Source: Haloferula sp. BvORR071
GTDB lineage: Bacteria > Verrucomicrobiota > Verrucomicrobiia > Verrucomicrobiales > Akkermansiaceae
Direction of reading: 5' to 3'
DNA length: 64,000 nt
Assembly (NCBI RefSeq): GCF_000739615.1
Contig: NZ_BATP01000057.1
Span: forward strand, 178,624-242,623
Every line of letters begins with the position of its first letter. The stretch's first letter is position 1. Below, piece after piece: positions 8,317 through 16,942 of this stretch. Made by a program: the position numbers and the translations under genes. The notes below the pieces were generated by a model. That model had not been told where the DNA came from. It worked only from the letters and a program-made list of their open reading frames with translations, and ran no database searches.

Positions 8317-9633
8317 ATGGCAGCCACGGACAGCAGAGTGAGCCGCGTTTTGATCATCGGCGGAGGTTTCGCGGGCCTCGAATGTGCGAGAACTCTGGCC
8401 GGTGATTCGCGCTTCTCCGTGACTCTGGTGGACCGGACGAATCACCACCTCTTCCAGCCGCTGCTCTATCAAGTGGCCACCGCCTCGCTGGCGGCACCGG
8501 ACATCGCCCGCTCGATCCGCCAGATCTTGGAGGACGCTCCGAACGTCACGGTGCTGATGGACGAGATAAGCACCCTGGACCCGGTTGCGAAGACCGCCGT
8601 GGGGGTTTCGGGAACACACTACGATTTCGACTACCTGCTGCTGGCCGCCGGCGCACGGACCTCTTATTTCGGCAAGACCGAGTGGGCCCAGCACACGCTT
8701 GGCCTGAAGTCGCTCGCCGACGCCCAGATGGTCCGCCGCACCGTGCTCTCGAACTTGGAGCGCGCCGAACTGACCGAAAGCCAGGCCGAGCGCCGCCGCC
8801 TCATGACCATCGCCATCGTCGGCGGCGGCCCGACCGGCGTGGAGCTCTCGGGAGCCTTTGCGGATCTAGTTCACCGCTCGCTGCGGACGAATTTCCGCCG
8901 CATCGACACCTCGAAGCTCAAGCTCGTGCTGATCGAGGGCTCGCAACGGATCCTCGAAGCCTTCGACGAGGACCAGAGCGAATACACCCGGCAGCGCCTC
9001 AAGGACATCGGAGTTGAGGTTTGGACCGGCATGCGGGTGGACGATGTGCAGGAGCACAAGCTGCACTTCACCGATGGCACAGTGCTGGAGGCCGAGGCCA
9101 TTATCTGGGCCGCTGGGGTGGAGGCGAATCCGCTGACCGCGCAACTTGGCGTGCCGCTGGCCGACCGCGCTGGACGGGTCACGCCGAATGGTGATTTATC
9201 GCTGTCCGGCCTGCCGGACATCTTTGTCGCTGGCGACATCGTCCGCATGAAGGACGCGGACGAAAAACCGGTGCCCGGGCTCGCTCCTGCTGCCACTCAG
9301 ATGGGCCGCCACATCGCGAAGCTGCTCAAGGAGGAGCGGCGCCTTGAGACGACCCGGTTCGCTGCCACCAAGCACGATCTGCGGCCGCAGTTCCGCTACC
9401 TCGACAAGGGCTTCATGGCGATCATCGGCAAGAACCACGCCGTGGTGAAGGCCGGGAAAATGAAGATGCGCGGTTTTGTGGCGTGGTGCGCCTGGCTCTT
9501 CATCCACATCGCCTTCTTGATTGGCTTCCGGAACCGCCTCTCGGTGCTCCTCGGCTGGGCCTTCGCTTACATCCGCGACAACCCGGAGGCCCGGATCATC
9601 GTCAATCAGCCCGGGTCCAAGCCGGGGTGGTAG
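8317..9633 (+). CDS. ndh: Type II NADH:quinone oxidoreductase
   Basis: A 438-residue FAD-dependent, non-proton-pumping NADH dehydrogenase. The FAD-binding GGGFAGLECARTL is at the N-terminus and the NADH-binding IVGGGPTGVELSGAFADL near residue 170. The second FAD contact, DIFVAGDIV, is followed by PGLAPAATQMGRHIA near residue 330. The C-terminal LFIHIAFLIGFRNRLSVLLGW is the amphipathic membrane-anchoring segment typical of NDH-2. ATG 8317 has GAGGG seven bases upstream, so the upstream in-frame start at 8260, which lies inside the palindrome, is not used. It transfers electrons from NADH to the quinone pool at the inner membrane. Confidence 0.93.
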   Translation: MAATDSRVSRVLIIGGGFAGLECARTLAGDSRFSVTLVDRTNHHLFQPLLYQVATASLAAPDIARSIRQILEDAPNVTVLMDEISTLDPVAKTAVGVSGTHYDFDYLLLAAGARTSYFGKTEWAQHTLGLKSLADAQMVRRTVLSNLERAELTESQAERRRLMTIAIVGGGPTGVELSGAFADLVHRSLRTNFRRIDTSKLKLVLIEGSQRILEAFDEDQSEYTRQRLKDIGVEVWTGMRVDDVQEHKLHFTDGTVLEAEAIIWAAGVEANPLTAQLGVPLADRAGRVTPNGDLSLSGLPDIFVAGDIVRMKDADEKPVPGLAPAATQMGRHIAKLLKEERRLETTRFAATKHDLRPQFRYLDKGFMAIIGKNHAVVKAGKMKMRGFVAWCAWLFIHIAFLIGFRNRLSVLLGWAFAYIRDNPEARIIVNQPGSKPGW

Positions 9634-9682
9634 GGCTCAAATTTTCCTCGCGGGAAACGCCGTTATCGAAGAAGATTCTTAG

Positions 9683-10285
9683 ATGCCCGACCTAATTAAA
9701 CCGATAAAACAAGGGGTTCGGATGCTTTGTTTGCTTGGCGGGATCCCTTTGTTGATCGCCTCTTCCGCCACAGCCCAGCAAGTTTTTGACGGGAATATAG
9801 CTTTTAGAGGAATTGTGGATGGTAACAAGTTCCGCTCCCCGAGCTTTGATGTGGAATATGTAGAAGACAAGTTTGTCTTTAGCTCCAAAGCTAAGAATGC
9901 TAAGTTTACCATTCAGCAAAGAGACACATTTTTCTCTGATGCGGTGGTGAGTGACGACGGTGGCACTGCTGCCGTCATCCTGGATAGGCCAGATAAAAAG
10001 GACCCATTGCAGTCCATTGTGGTTTGTAAGGCCGATGGCAAGACCTTAAGGGTCGACTATCGGCCACAGCAGCTATCGTCCGTTTATAAATGGGTCGTCG
10101 AGCTTGGTGCAGTAGCAAACGACGGGCAGAGGATACTGGCGAAGTGTGCAAAGATGATTGATGAGGGGAATGGCGTTTTTAATGTTAACCACGATTGGGT
10201 CATCATCTCGATTGATGGGAACTCGTTTAAGGTCATTGATGGAAAGCAGGCATTGGGAAAATGGGGAGAACGGATCGAAAAATAA
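9683..10285 (+). CDS. Secreted hypothetical protein, AT-rich
   Basis: No family recognised. This 200-residue protein begins with a basic segment and a hydrophobic stretch (MLCLLGGIPLLIASSATAQQ, residues 14-33) that resembles a signal peptide ending at AxA. The rest is beta-rich and polar. Its base composition and codon use are clearly more AT-rich than every neighbour (codons such as TTT, AAA and GAT dominate), suggesting recent acquisition. It stands alone: 49 bases after ndh and 171 bases before the next gene, with no obvious operon partner. A start at 9722 (MLCLLGG) is possible. Confidence 0.7.
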   Translation: MPDLIKPIKQGVRMLCLLGGIPLLIASSATAQQVFDGNIAFRGIVDGNKFRSPSFDVEYVEDKFVFSSKAKNAKFTIQQRDTFFSDAVVSDDGGTAAVILDRPDKKDPLQSIVVCKADGKTLRVDYRPQQLSSVYKWVVELGAVANDGQRILAKCAKMIDEGNGVFNVNHDWVIISIDGNSFKVIDGKQALGKWGERIEK

Positions 10286-10456
10286 GAGCCGAATGAGCAA
10301 CCATCTCAAGTAGAGGGTCGGCCATATACGATGGTGGCGGGGACCAACCCATTTGAGCCGCACGCATCTGCTTGAAATGGGAATCTTTCAGACCTTTCTT
10401 GCTCCCATGCAGACAGGTTGCGGCTTTCGCGGCGTTTAACCATTGCTCCTCAATCC

Positions 10457-11758
10457 ATGGCATCCCGAAATCTCACTCTTATCGGCGCGGTCGCAGTGGC
10501 CAGTGCCGGAGCCTTCTTTGCTGGCCGCATGACTGCTCCGGCGGGAGCCGCAGCCTCTGGCGGAGGCCAGAATGGTGCGCTTTCCGGCAAGGCCGCTAGC
10601 CGTAGCGCAGGCGGGGAGCAGGATGGAGCCGCCGGTCGCCGTGAGGGTGCCGCAGGCCGGGACGCCTCGCGGAAAGACGGTGGTGCCAGCAATCGCGGCG
10701 AGAAGGCAATCGCCAAGATGCACGATCTGATGCTGGTCACCGATCCGATGGCGCGCAGCAAGGCGTGGTTGGATTTCCTGAATACGGTGGACCCCAGCGA
10801 GTTTGAATCGGTAGTCGCCGATTTCCGCGGCTCCGGCATGACCGACACGCGGATGTCGGAATACTCGATGCTGTTGACCGCTTGGGCCAAGCGTGACCCG
10901 CTGCAGGCTCTGGCCTATGCCGAGGAGCACACCGGCAACCGCTTTGCGCGGAATACGATTCTCACCAGTTGGGCCGCCAGCGATCCGGATGCGGCGCTGC
11001 AGTGGGCCAAGGAACACCACAAGGACCAGGAAGGTGAAGGCAACCCGTGGTTGATCGGCGTGATCCAGGGGATCGCGGCCAGCGATCCGGTGCGTGCTTC
11101 CCAGCTTCTGGTCGGAATGCCTTTCTCCGAGGAGCGCGGCGAAGCGCTCGGCGCCCTGATGCCGCACTTGCTGGCACAAGGTGCAGATGCCGCCCACAAG
11201 TGGGCGGAAAGCATCACCGACGAACAGCTCAAGCAGGGTGCGATCGGCCGCGTTGCCGAGGCGCTCGCGGAGAAGGACCCTGAAGGCACCGCCGCGTGGT
11301 TGGCTCGCAATCCGGGTGAAGCCTCCGACCGCTCGATGGACAACGTGATCTCCACTTGGATGGAGAAGGACAAGGACGCTGCGGTGGCCTACTACAAGGG
11401 TCTGCCTTCCGGTGATATGCGGACCAGCGCACTGCGTGGCGTCGCCAATAGCATGGCGATGCAGGATCCCCGCGCCGCAGCGGATTTCCTCGATGCGAAT
11501 GCCGTGGATGCCAACGACGGCGTCTATCAGCAGTTCGCCTGGCATTCCTTCGGCCAAGCTCCGGACCTCGCCGCGAACTACATCGGCAAGATGACCGACC
11601 CCCGCGAGCAAGAGCGGATGTATGGCCGGATGCTGGATGGCTGGCTGCGCCGGGATTTCGATTCCGCCTCCAAGTGGATTAACGGCAATTCCCTGCCGCA
11701 GCCGGTGATGGACCGTCTGCAAAAGCGCATGCAGGAGCAGCAGCAGCGCCAGCAGTGA
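10457..11758 (+). CDS. Anchored helical-repeat protein with DPxxA repeats
   Basis: A 433-residue protein with an N-terminal hydrophobic segment (NLTLIGAVAVASAGAFFAGR) followed by a Gly/Ala/Arg-rich linker to about residue 85. The rest is a chain of roughly 30-40-residue helical units, each beginning with Asp-Pro: AKRDPLQALAYAEEH, AASDPDAALQWAKEH, AASDPVRASQLL, AEKDPEGTAAWLARN, AMQDPRAAADFLDAN. The C-terminus is Gln-rich (QEQQQRQQ). This TPR/HEAT-like architecture is frequent in verrucomicrobial proteomes without an assigned function; protein-protein scaffolding outside the cytoplasm is plausible. ATG 10457 is chosen because it starts just before the hydrophobic segment. Confidence 0.8.
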   Translation: MASRNLTLIGAVAVASAGAFFAGRMTAPAGAAASGGGQNGALSGKAASRSAGGEQDGAAGRREGAAGRDASRKDGGASNRGEKAIAKMHDLMLVTDPMARSKAWLDFLNTVDPSEFESVVADFRGSGMTDTRMSEYSMLLTAWAKRDPLQALAYAEEHTGNRFARNTILTSWAASDPDAALQWAKEHHKDQEGEGNPWLIGVIQGIAASDPVRASQLLVGMPFSEERGEALGALMPHLLAQGADAAHKWAESITDEQLKQGAIGRVAEALAEKDPEGTAAWLARNPGEASDRSMDNVISTWMEKDKDAAVAYYKGLPSGDMRTSALRGVANSMAMQDPRAAADFLDANAVDANDGVYQQFAWHSFGQAPDLAANYIGKMTDPREQERMYGRMLDGWLRRDFDSASKWINGNSLPQPVMDRLQKRMQEQQQRQQ

Positions 11759-11776
11759 GCTGGAGTTGACCTGCTG

Positions 11777-12139
11777 CTACCAGGCTCGCTCCTTGGGAAG
11801 GGCTGAGATCTGTTTTCCCAAAAGCTTCAACCGGCGTTGTTGGTTGGTGAATCTCAGTCTGAAACGCACCGCAAAGGCGAATGCGAGGGCAGAAAGGAGG
11901 AAAAGAGAGTAGGTGAGGGCGTCGTCCCGGATCGTATCCAGCCAGTTGCCGGCGCTGCATCCGCAGAAGAAGGTCGGAGCCATGGCGAAGCAGATGATCG
12001 TTACGAAGTAGCAGGCGAGTTGCCTCTGCCGTGCTGTGTTAATTGCTGCCCTCAGGTCCAAGAATTGCTGCCGGAGAAGCTCCGGATTTGCGGGTGCCGC
12101 CCTTTGGGGTCCGGGCGGCTGGTAGGGATCACATTCCAC
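11777..12139 (-). CDS. Small membrane protein
   Basis: No family recognised. The 120-residue product has a short Pro-rich N-terminus, a helical stretch (LLRQQFLDLRAAINTARQRQ), two hydrophobic segments (YFVTIICFAMAPTFFCGC and ALTYSLFLLSALAFAFAV) and a basic C-terminal tail. This suggests a two-pass inner-membrane protein. It would start at GTG 12139. It is convergent with the helical-repeat gene, with 18 bases between stops. Coding status rests on the coherent topology only. Confidence 0.5.
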   Translation of the reverse strand: MECDPYQPPGPQRAAPANPELLRQQFLDLRAAINTARQRQLACYFVTIICFAMAPTFFCGCSAGNWLDTIRDDALTYSLFLLSALAFAFAVRFRLRFTNQQRRLKLLGKQISALPKERAW

Positions 12140-12270
12140 GGGGTCGAATCTCGAATGAGGAATGCCGTGGCGGCCGCCAATTGCCGGTGAAGCTTTGGCG
12201 CTACCTAACAGTTAGCCTCGCGCCACCGCTTCCTGCGGGACATTTCCTCGCGCTACTCCCGTTTCGTTGA

Positions 12271-12308
12271 TATTTCGTTTTGACGAAATACTGCAACTTT
12301 CGTAGCGT
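12271..12308 (+). promoter_or_regulatory. Candidate promoter/operator ahead of the TPM pair
   Basis: In the AT-rich leader of the TPM genes there is an 8-base inverted repeat, TATTTCGT-TTTG-ACGAAATA (12271-12290). It overlaps a TTGACG that could act as a -35 box (12280-12285), with a weak TAGCGT 17 bases downstream. The overlap would suit an operator. The -10 match is poor, so this is tentative. Confidence 0.3.
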
Positions 12309-12321
12309 GCTCGCGCCCCCT

Positions 12322-13002
12322 ATGAAGTGTCCCCGTTGCGTGCAGGTGATCCATCGCGGGGCGAATCTGTGCCCGCACTGCGGCTTCGGGATTGGCGAGG
12401 TGGACCAGCGCTACGGTCATGATGACGTGGTGCTCCGCCGCTTGGGCGATGTGGCCGGACTGATCCGCGCCAAGGATCGCCCGAAGGTTTCGGCGGCGCT
12501 CGACAAGTTTTGCAAGCGCTTCCCGCAGCTGTTCTTCGCCGTCTACACCGGCTCTGGGCAGGGTGGGGGAAACCTGCGGCAGTTCGGCTTCTGGCTCCTG
12601 AACCGCGCGGCCTTTGAGGATGTGCCGGTGGACCGTCCGAATGAAGCAGGCATCCTGCTGGTGATCGATGCCGACTCGAAGTCGGCGGCGGTCACTTGGG
12701 GCTATCAGCTCGATCCCTTCCTCACTGAGGAGGATACCTTTTTCTGCTTGAGCCGTGCCCATGCCTACTGGCTGGAAGGACGCTTTGCGGAAGGCATCGT
12801 GCGGATGATCGACCAGCTTGAAAAGGTGCTGCGCAAGCGCGCCGCTCAAGCGCGCCGCGACCCGGAAAAGTTCGAGCGCAAGGTGGCCGCGCCGCCGCGC
12901 ACCGGTGAGATCGCCCGCCGTATCCGCGAAGGTCACAAGCAACACGCTGCGGCACACACCGTTGTGCCTGCAGAAAGCCAGAGCCGGGAGGTGGCGGGGT
13001 GA
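12322..13002 (+). CDS. Zinc-ribbon TPM-domain protein
   Basis: A 226-residue protein starting with a zinc ribbon (MKCPRCVQVIHRGANLCPHCG, two CxxC knuckles in the first 20 residues) joined to a TPM domain (about residues 50-190; FFAVYTGSG, then GILLVIDADSKSAAVTWGYQLDP). TPM domains occur in photosystem repair and envelope proteins, often with LemA. The C-terminus is basic. There is no signal peptide or membrane segment, so it is likely cytoplasmic. ATG 12322 precedes the zinc ribbon. Its TGA overlaps the GTG of the second TPM gene (12999), so the two are coupled. Confidence 0.75.
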   Translation: MKCPRCVQVIHRGANLCPHCGFGIGEVDQRYGHDDVVLRRLGDVAGLIRAKDRPKVSAALDKFCKRFPQLFFAVYTGSGQGGGNLRQFGFWLLNRAAFEDVPVDRPNEAGILLVIDADSKSAAVTWGYQLDPFLTEEDTFFCLSRAHAYWLEGRFAEGIVRMIDQLEKVLRKRAAQARRDPEKFERKVAAPPRTGEIARRIREGHKQHAAAHTVVPAESQSREVAG

Positions 13003-14006
13003 AGGTTGCATTGTGGATGCTTTCCGCGGGAGTGGCTGTTGCTGCCAGCAGCGTGCCTCTGCCCACTTGGACCCCGGAGGACAAGGAAGCCGTCAAGAAG
13101 GGCCAACTGGTACCGGGTTTGTCGCTGCTGACGGAAGAGTCGATGGCTGACCCGCTTCCGAAAGCGGTGGCGGAGCCACCCAAGCCCGAGGAGATCGCCC
13201 AGTCCGCCACGCCGACGCCGGTAGTCGGGGACCAGTATCTGGATGCTTATTTCGGCGAGCGGCCGCAGCATTTCCTGGTCGATCCACAGGGTCTGCTAAG
13301 CACCAAGGATGCGCGCGACCGCGAGAACTTCCTGAATTACCACTCCAGCGATTCGGCGATCGATCTCTTCGTCTATCTCTTCGATGCGCATCAGGAGATC
13401 CCTTCCGAGGTCCGCGAAGAGGAAATCGTCGAGCGGCACTTTTCCAGCGGCAAGCCAGCGGTGGTAGTTTACTACTACCTCGGCGCGCCGGAGCGCTCCA
13501 ACATCTACGTGAGTCCGCTGATCAGTGATTCGGTCTCTGCGGCCGAACAGCGGCGCGCACTCGCGAGCTCGGTGGAGGAAGCCATGGAGAAGCCGGACAA
13601 AGTGGCCCAGTTCGAGGCCTTCTGCGTCCAAGTCGCGATCCGCATTTACTGGATGGAGCGGGCGACCGGACTGGTCACCGACGAGGATCCCGCCACCCCG
13701 CAGTTGCGGCCGCTGGCGAAGGCACCCAAAAAGGAGAAGGAAAAATCGGCGCTGGTCGTGAAGGCCGAAGCAATCGCCGCGGAATGGGGTCCGATGGCGG
13801 GGATCATGGGCGGGGCTCTCACCATCGTGGGAGCCGGCCTGTCGCTCGCCCGCCGCCGCACGCGCTATCGCTTCCCGGTATTCGAAGTGCCGCCCCGCAT
13901 GGGGGGGGCGCACGCGGCGGGCATCGGTGCGGTGATCTCCTTCGGCAGCACTACCCAATCTCCGTCCTCGCAACGCAACGAGGTGCCGGATTACCTCGGG
14001 CTGTGA
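12999..14006 (+). CDS. Exported TPM-domain membrane protein
   Basis: A 335-residue protein with a signal peptide (VALWMLSAGVAVAASS), a Pro-rich linker, a TPM-like domain (about 85-230; YFGERPQHFLVDPQGLLS, LFVYLFDA, KPAVVVYYYLGAPERSNIY), and a membrane segment near residue 265 (MAGIMGGALTIVGAGLSLA) followed by an Arg-rich stop-transfer and a short cytoplasmic tail. The TPM domain would face the periplasm, opposite the cytoplasmic zinc-ribbon TPM partner encoded just upstream. It starts at GTG, overlapping the upstream stop, and its own stop overlaps the methyltransferase start. Confidence 0.72.
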   Translation: MKVALWMLSAGVAVAASSVPLPTWTPEDKEAVKKGQLVPGLSLLTEESMADPLPKAVAEPPKPEEIAQSATPTPVVGDQYLDAYFGERPQHFLVDPQGLLSTKDARDRENFLNYHSSDSAIDLFVYLFDAHQEIPSEVREEEIVERHFSSGKPAVVVYYYLGAPERSNIYVSPLISDSVSAAEQRRALASSVEEAMEKPDKVAQFEAFCVQVAIRIYWMERATGLVTDEDPATPQLRPLAKAPKKEKEKSALVVKAEAIAAEWGPMAGIMGGALTIVGAGLSLARRRTRYRFPVFEVPPRMGGAHAAGIGAVISFGSTTQSPSSQRNEVPDYLGL

Positions 14007-14599
14007 ACCGCTGGGAAGAGCTTTGGCAGACGGGGGAGACCCCGTGGGATAAGGGTTACGCGGCGCCTCCGCTGAGCGAGTATCTGAAGCGAGGAGACAC
14101 CGTGCTGCACCGCGCGAAGCGAGTGCTGGTCCCCGGCTGCGGCAGCGGCCACGACGTGCGGGAGCTACAGCGGCACGGAATCGGCACGACCGGCCTCGAT
14201 CTCTCGGAAACGGCCGTCGTCCAAGCGCGGGCTCAGACGGCGGTGGGAGATGAGGATTATCTCTGCGGCGATCTCTTCGCGGAGGGGTGGCGGAAAGGCA
14301 GGAGCTTCGATGCTGTTTGGGAGCACACCTGCTTCTGTGCGATCGATCCAGAACTGCGACCGGCCTACGCCCGCGCGATGTCCGAAATCCTCCCGCCAGG
14401 CGGCTGGCTAAGCGGCGCATTTTACCTCACGCCGTGGGATCCCGGCGAAGATTCCACAGGGCCGCCGTTCGAGGCCTCGCGGGAGGAAATCATCGACTTG
14501 TTTGAGCCATGGTTCGTCCTGCGGGAAGATTGGGTCCCCTCCAAGGCCTACCCGGGGCGTGAGGGCAAGGAGTGGCTGGCGGTGTTCGAGCGGAAATGA
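14003..14599 (+). CDS. Thiopurine S-methyltransferase-family methyltransferase
   Basis: A 198-residue SAM-dependent methyltransferase of the TPMT type. It opens with the family signature WEELWQTGETPWDKG, then the SAM-binding LVPGCGSGHDVREL near residue 45 and GLDLSETAVVQA. The acceptor is unknown; bacterial members often act on small sulfur, selenium or halide compounds. GTG 14003 overlaps the stop of the TPM membrane protein (GTGA). The in-frame region further upstream to 13784 overlaps that gene and is not used. Confidence 0.87.
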   Translation: MNRWEELWQTGETPWDKGYAAPPLSEYLKRGDTVLHRAKRVLVPGCGSGHDVRELQRHGIGTTGLDLSETAVVQARAQTAVGDEDYLCGDLFAEGWRKGRSFDAVWEHTCFCAIDPELRPAYARAMSEILPPGGWLSGAFYLTPWDPGEDSTGPPFEASREEIIDLFEPWFVLREDWVPSKAYPGREGKEWLAVFERK

Positions 14600-14668
14600 G
14601 GCGCCCGGCCTGCATTTTTTCTTCGCCAATTCTTCATCCAATCCTGTGCGAAACCCGCTATTCGGCCT

Positions 14669-14722
14669 ACGTATCAATACGTGGAACGAACGCTTCTCCG
14701 GGCCCGCAGGCATTCCGCCTGC
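14669..14722. repeat. Intergenic hairpins
   Basis: Between the methyltransferase and the protease gene there are two perfect hairpins: ACGTAT-CA-ATACGT (14669-14682) and GCAGGC-ATTCC-GCCTGC (14706-14722). Neither is followed by a T tract, so they are not typical terminators. They look like the REP-type palindromes seen elsewhere in the window. Confidence 0.5.
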
Positions 14723-14761
14723 TTGCTCCGGCACTGTTAGCAAAGCGCCCCAATCGAGGGG

Positions 14762-14790
14762 TTGCAGCATGGCGATCGTTTGTTTAGAAT
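14762..14790 (+). promoter_or_regulatory. Candidate sigma-70 promoter of the protease pair
   Basis: TTGCAG (14762-14767), a 17-base spacer, and TAGAAT (14785-14790), which matches the -10 consensus at five of six positions. Transcription would begin near 14797, only about 11 bases before the chosen ATG 14808. That favours 14808 over the upstream in-frame ATG 14769. Confidence 0.4.
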
Positions 14791-14807
14791 ACACGGTGTT
14801 TCACAGC

Positions 14808-15800
14808 ATGATGGCTTTCCGACGCGCTGCCCTGCCCGGTCTTCTTACCGCCCTTCTGTTGTCGCCGGCCATGGCGCAAGGGAAGCGCTCCTATATCAAC
14901 GACAAGAAGGCTCCGGAGAACCGCCACGATCTGGATGTCATCCAGCAGCAGGTGAAGGACAGCCTGCCTGCGGCGCGGCGCGCCACAATCTGCATCGACC
15001 TCGGCGATGGTTCCGGCAGCGGCGTGATCGTTTCCCCGGAAGGCTTGATCCTGACCGCCGCCCACGTGACCGGCGGCGTAGGCAAGGAGTTCACCGTGAT
15101 TTTCGAAGACGGCAAGAAGGTGAAGGCTGAGTCGCTCGGCCTTAACTCGAGTGTCGACTGTGCGATGGCTAGAATCACCGAGCCGGGCACTTATCCCTTC
15201 GTTGAGATCGACCGCGATGACAGCGCCAAGCTCGGCGACTGGGTTTTCGCCCTCGGCCACTCCGGCGGCTTTGACAAGGAACGCGGCGTGGTTTCCCGCA
15301 TCGGCCGCCTGGTGCAGGTGAAGGACTCCACCATCCAGTCGGACTGCTCGCTGATCGGCGGTGACTCCGGTGGTCCGCTCTTCGATCTCAGTGGCCACTT
15401 GATCGGCATCCACTCGCGGGTGGGCGCACGCACCCCCGAGAACATGCACGTGCCAGTGCGCGAATTCGTGAAGAACTGGGACAAGATGCAGAAGGAGGAA
15501 TTCGTCGGCGATGGTCCCTTCGCCAAGAAGCCCGAGAAGGGCAAGGGCTTCCTCGGACTGGGCACCAAGGAACGTGCCGGCGGGGGGCTTGATGTGGACA
15601 AAGTGGGCCGTGAATCCCCCGCGGAAAAGGCCGGCCTCAAGCCGGGCGATATTCTTCTGAAGATGGATGGCACCGAGCTGAAGTCGAAGGGACAATTCCA
15701 GGACTTGCTGAAGGAGAAGGCCCCAACGGACAAGGTGGCCCTCGAACTGCTCCGCAATGGCAAACCTGAAACTTTAACCCTGCGACTTGGTGAGCGCTAA
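14808..15800 (+). CDS. DegP-like trypsin-fold serine protease with PDZ domain
   Basis: A 330-residue exported protease. The signal peptide ends near residue 24 (LLTALLLSPAMAQG). The catalytic triad is complete: His86 in LILTAAHVTGG, Asp117 in NSSVDCAMARI, Ser187 in IGGDSGGPLFD. A PDZ domain follows (about 240-330; KVGRESPAEKAGLKPGDILLKMDG). It should act in the periplasm on misfolded or specific substrates. ATG 14808 is preferred for the signal peptide and the candidate promoter; ATG 14769 has a GAGGGG upstream and would add 13 residues. The 3' end overlaps the following pseudoprotease gene. Confidence 0.88.
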   Translation: MMAFRRAALPGLLTALLLSPAMAQGKRSYINDKKAPENRHDLDVIQQQVKDSLPAARRATICIDLGDGSGSGVIVSPEGLILTAAHVTGGVGKEFTVIFEDGKKVKAESLGLNSSVDCAMARITEPGTYPFVEIDRDDSAKLGDWVFALGHSGGFDKERGVVSRIGRLVQVKDSTIQSDCSLIGGDSGGPLFDLSGHLIGIHSRVGARTPENMHVPVREFVKNWDKMQKEEFVGDGPFAKKPEKGKGFLGLGTKERAGGGLDVDKVGRESPAEKAGLKPGDILLKMDGTELKSKGQFQDLLKEKAPTDKVALELLRNGKPETLTLRLGER

Positions 15801-16809
15801 ATTCTCCATTTCCGCCGCGCTATTGCTTTTCTCGGGCATGGCCGGCGCAGCCCAGACGCTGGAAACCACCTACCGCACCAATGGCCAGACGGTGCAGTCT
15901 GCCTTTGAGTCGGTGCGAGAGGTTTTGCAGAATAGCAGCGCGGTGATCCAGCGCGGCAACAAGGAACTCGCCTACGGCACCGTGATGTCCGCCAATGGCG
16001 TGATCCTCACCAAGGCCAGCGAAGTCGCCGAGGGCGAGGGTCTGACTGTCACGATCGGTACCCAGGTTTACAAGAACCCGGCCCTGTTGGCGGTGGACAA
16101 GACCTGGGACGTCGCCTTGCTCAAGATTGAGGCGACCGGGTTGGTTCCGGTAAAGCTGGCGACTGACCTGCCTGATCCTGAGCGCGGGACTTGGGTGGTG
16201 GCCAATGGTGCCTCCAGTCGACTGAAGCGGCGGCCGCAGGTGGGGATCATCGCTGCGAATGCGCGTGAAATTTTGCCTGCCGGTGGCGTGGTGCTCGGCA
16301 TCACTTTCAAGGAAAAGGAAGAGAAGAAGCTGGTGGTCGAGGAGGTCCGCGGAGGCAGTGGTGCTGAAGCCGCCGGGATCAAGCCGGGCGATGTGATCGT
16401 TGCTGCCGGCGGTCAGGATGTCACCGACCACGAGTCACTGGCGAAGCTTTTTGAAAACCGCCACGCCGGTGAAGAAATGGAAATCGCCGTGGAGCGTGAG
16501 GGCAAGAAGATCACCATGCAGGTCAAGCTGGCCGCACGCATGGATCTCTTCCCCGAAGCGGAAGAGGATAAGAGCCGCAACGACATGATGAGCGGCAATT
16601 TCTCCTCGCGGCGCAGCAACTTCCCGCGGGTCATCCAGCACGACATCATTGCCAATGCCAGCACCATCGGCGGGCCTTTGCTCGACCTCGATGGCCGCTG
16701 CCTGGGCATGAACATCGCGCGGGCCAACCGCTGTGAGACCTTCGCGATTCCCGCCGGGGATCTGAAGAGCTTGGCGGATAGGTTGATGACGCAGGCGCAG
16801 GTGAAGTGA
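15790..16809 (+). CDS. Inactive DegP-like pseudoprotease with internal PDZ domain
   Basis: A 339-residue exported protein with a signal peptide (ALLLFSGMAGAAQ) and a trypsin-like fold. The His position is replaced (ILTKASEVAEG where active enzymes have LTxxHV), Asp is retained (TWDVALLKIEA), and the GDSGGP serine site reads NASTIGGPLLD, so Ser is lost. A PDZ domain (about 165-245; GAEAAGIKPGDVIVAAGG) sits before the degenerate serine-site segment, so it is inserted within the protease fold rather than after it. It overlaps the active protease by 11 bases. A regulatory or scaffolding partner role is inferred. The start is GTG 15790. Confidence 0.8.
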   Translation: MSAKFSISAALLLFSGMAGAAQTLETTYRTNGQTVQSAFESVREVLQNSSAVIQRGNKELAYGTVMSANGVILTKASEVAEGEGLTVTIGTQVYKNPALLAVDKTWDVALLKIEATGLVPVKLATDLPDPERGTWVVANGASSRLKRRPQVGIIAANAREILPAGGVVLGITFKEKEEKKLVVEEVRGGSGAEAAGIKPGDVIVAAGGQDVTDHESLAKLFENRHAGEEMEIAVEREGKKITMQVKLAARMDLFPEAEEDKSRNDMMSGNFSSRRSNFPRVIQHDIIANASTIGGPLLDLDGRCLGMNIARANRCETFAIPAGDLKSLADRLMTQAQVK

Positions 16810-16817
16810 GGGTGTGC

Positions 16818-16871
16818 GCCGCTAAGCCCGATAGGTCGCATGGGACTTATTGGACCTATGTAGCTAGCGGC
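16818..16871. repeat. Nested inverted repeat after the pseudoprotease gene
   Basis: Outer arms GCCGCTA (16818-16824) and TAGCGGC (16865-16871) enclose inner arms ATAGGTC (16831-16837) and GACCTAT (16853-16859). It begins 9 bases after the stop and lacks a T tract. It may end the protease transcript or be another dispersed repeat. Confidence 0.45.
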
Positions 16872-16942
16872 CCCGCTTCCAAAAACCGCTAGTATTCCCA
16901 TTGGCGAAACAGCGGTCCGGGCGTATTCTCCAACAGAAGAAA

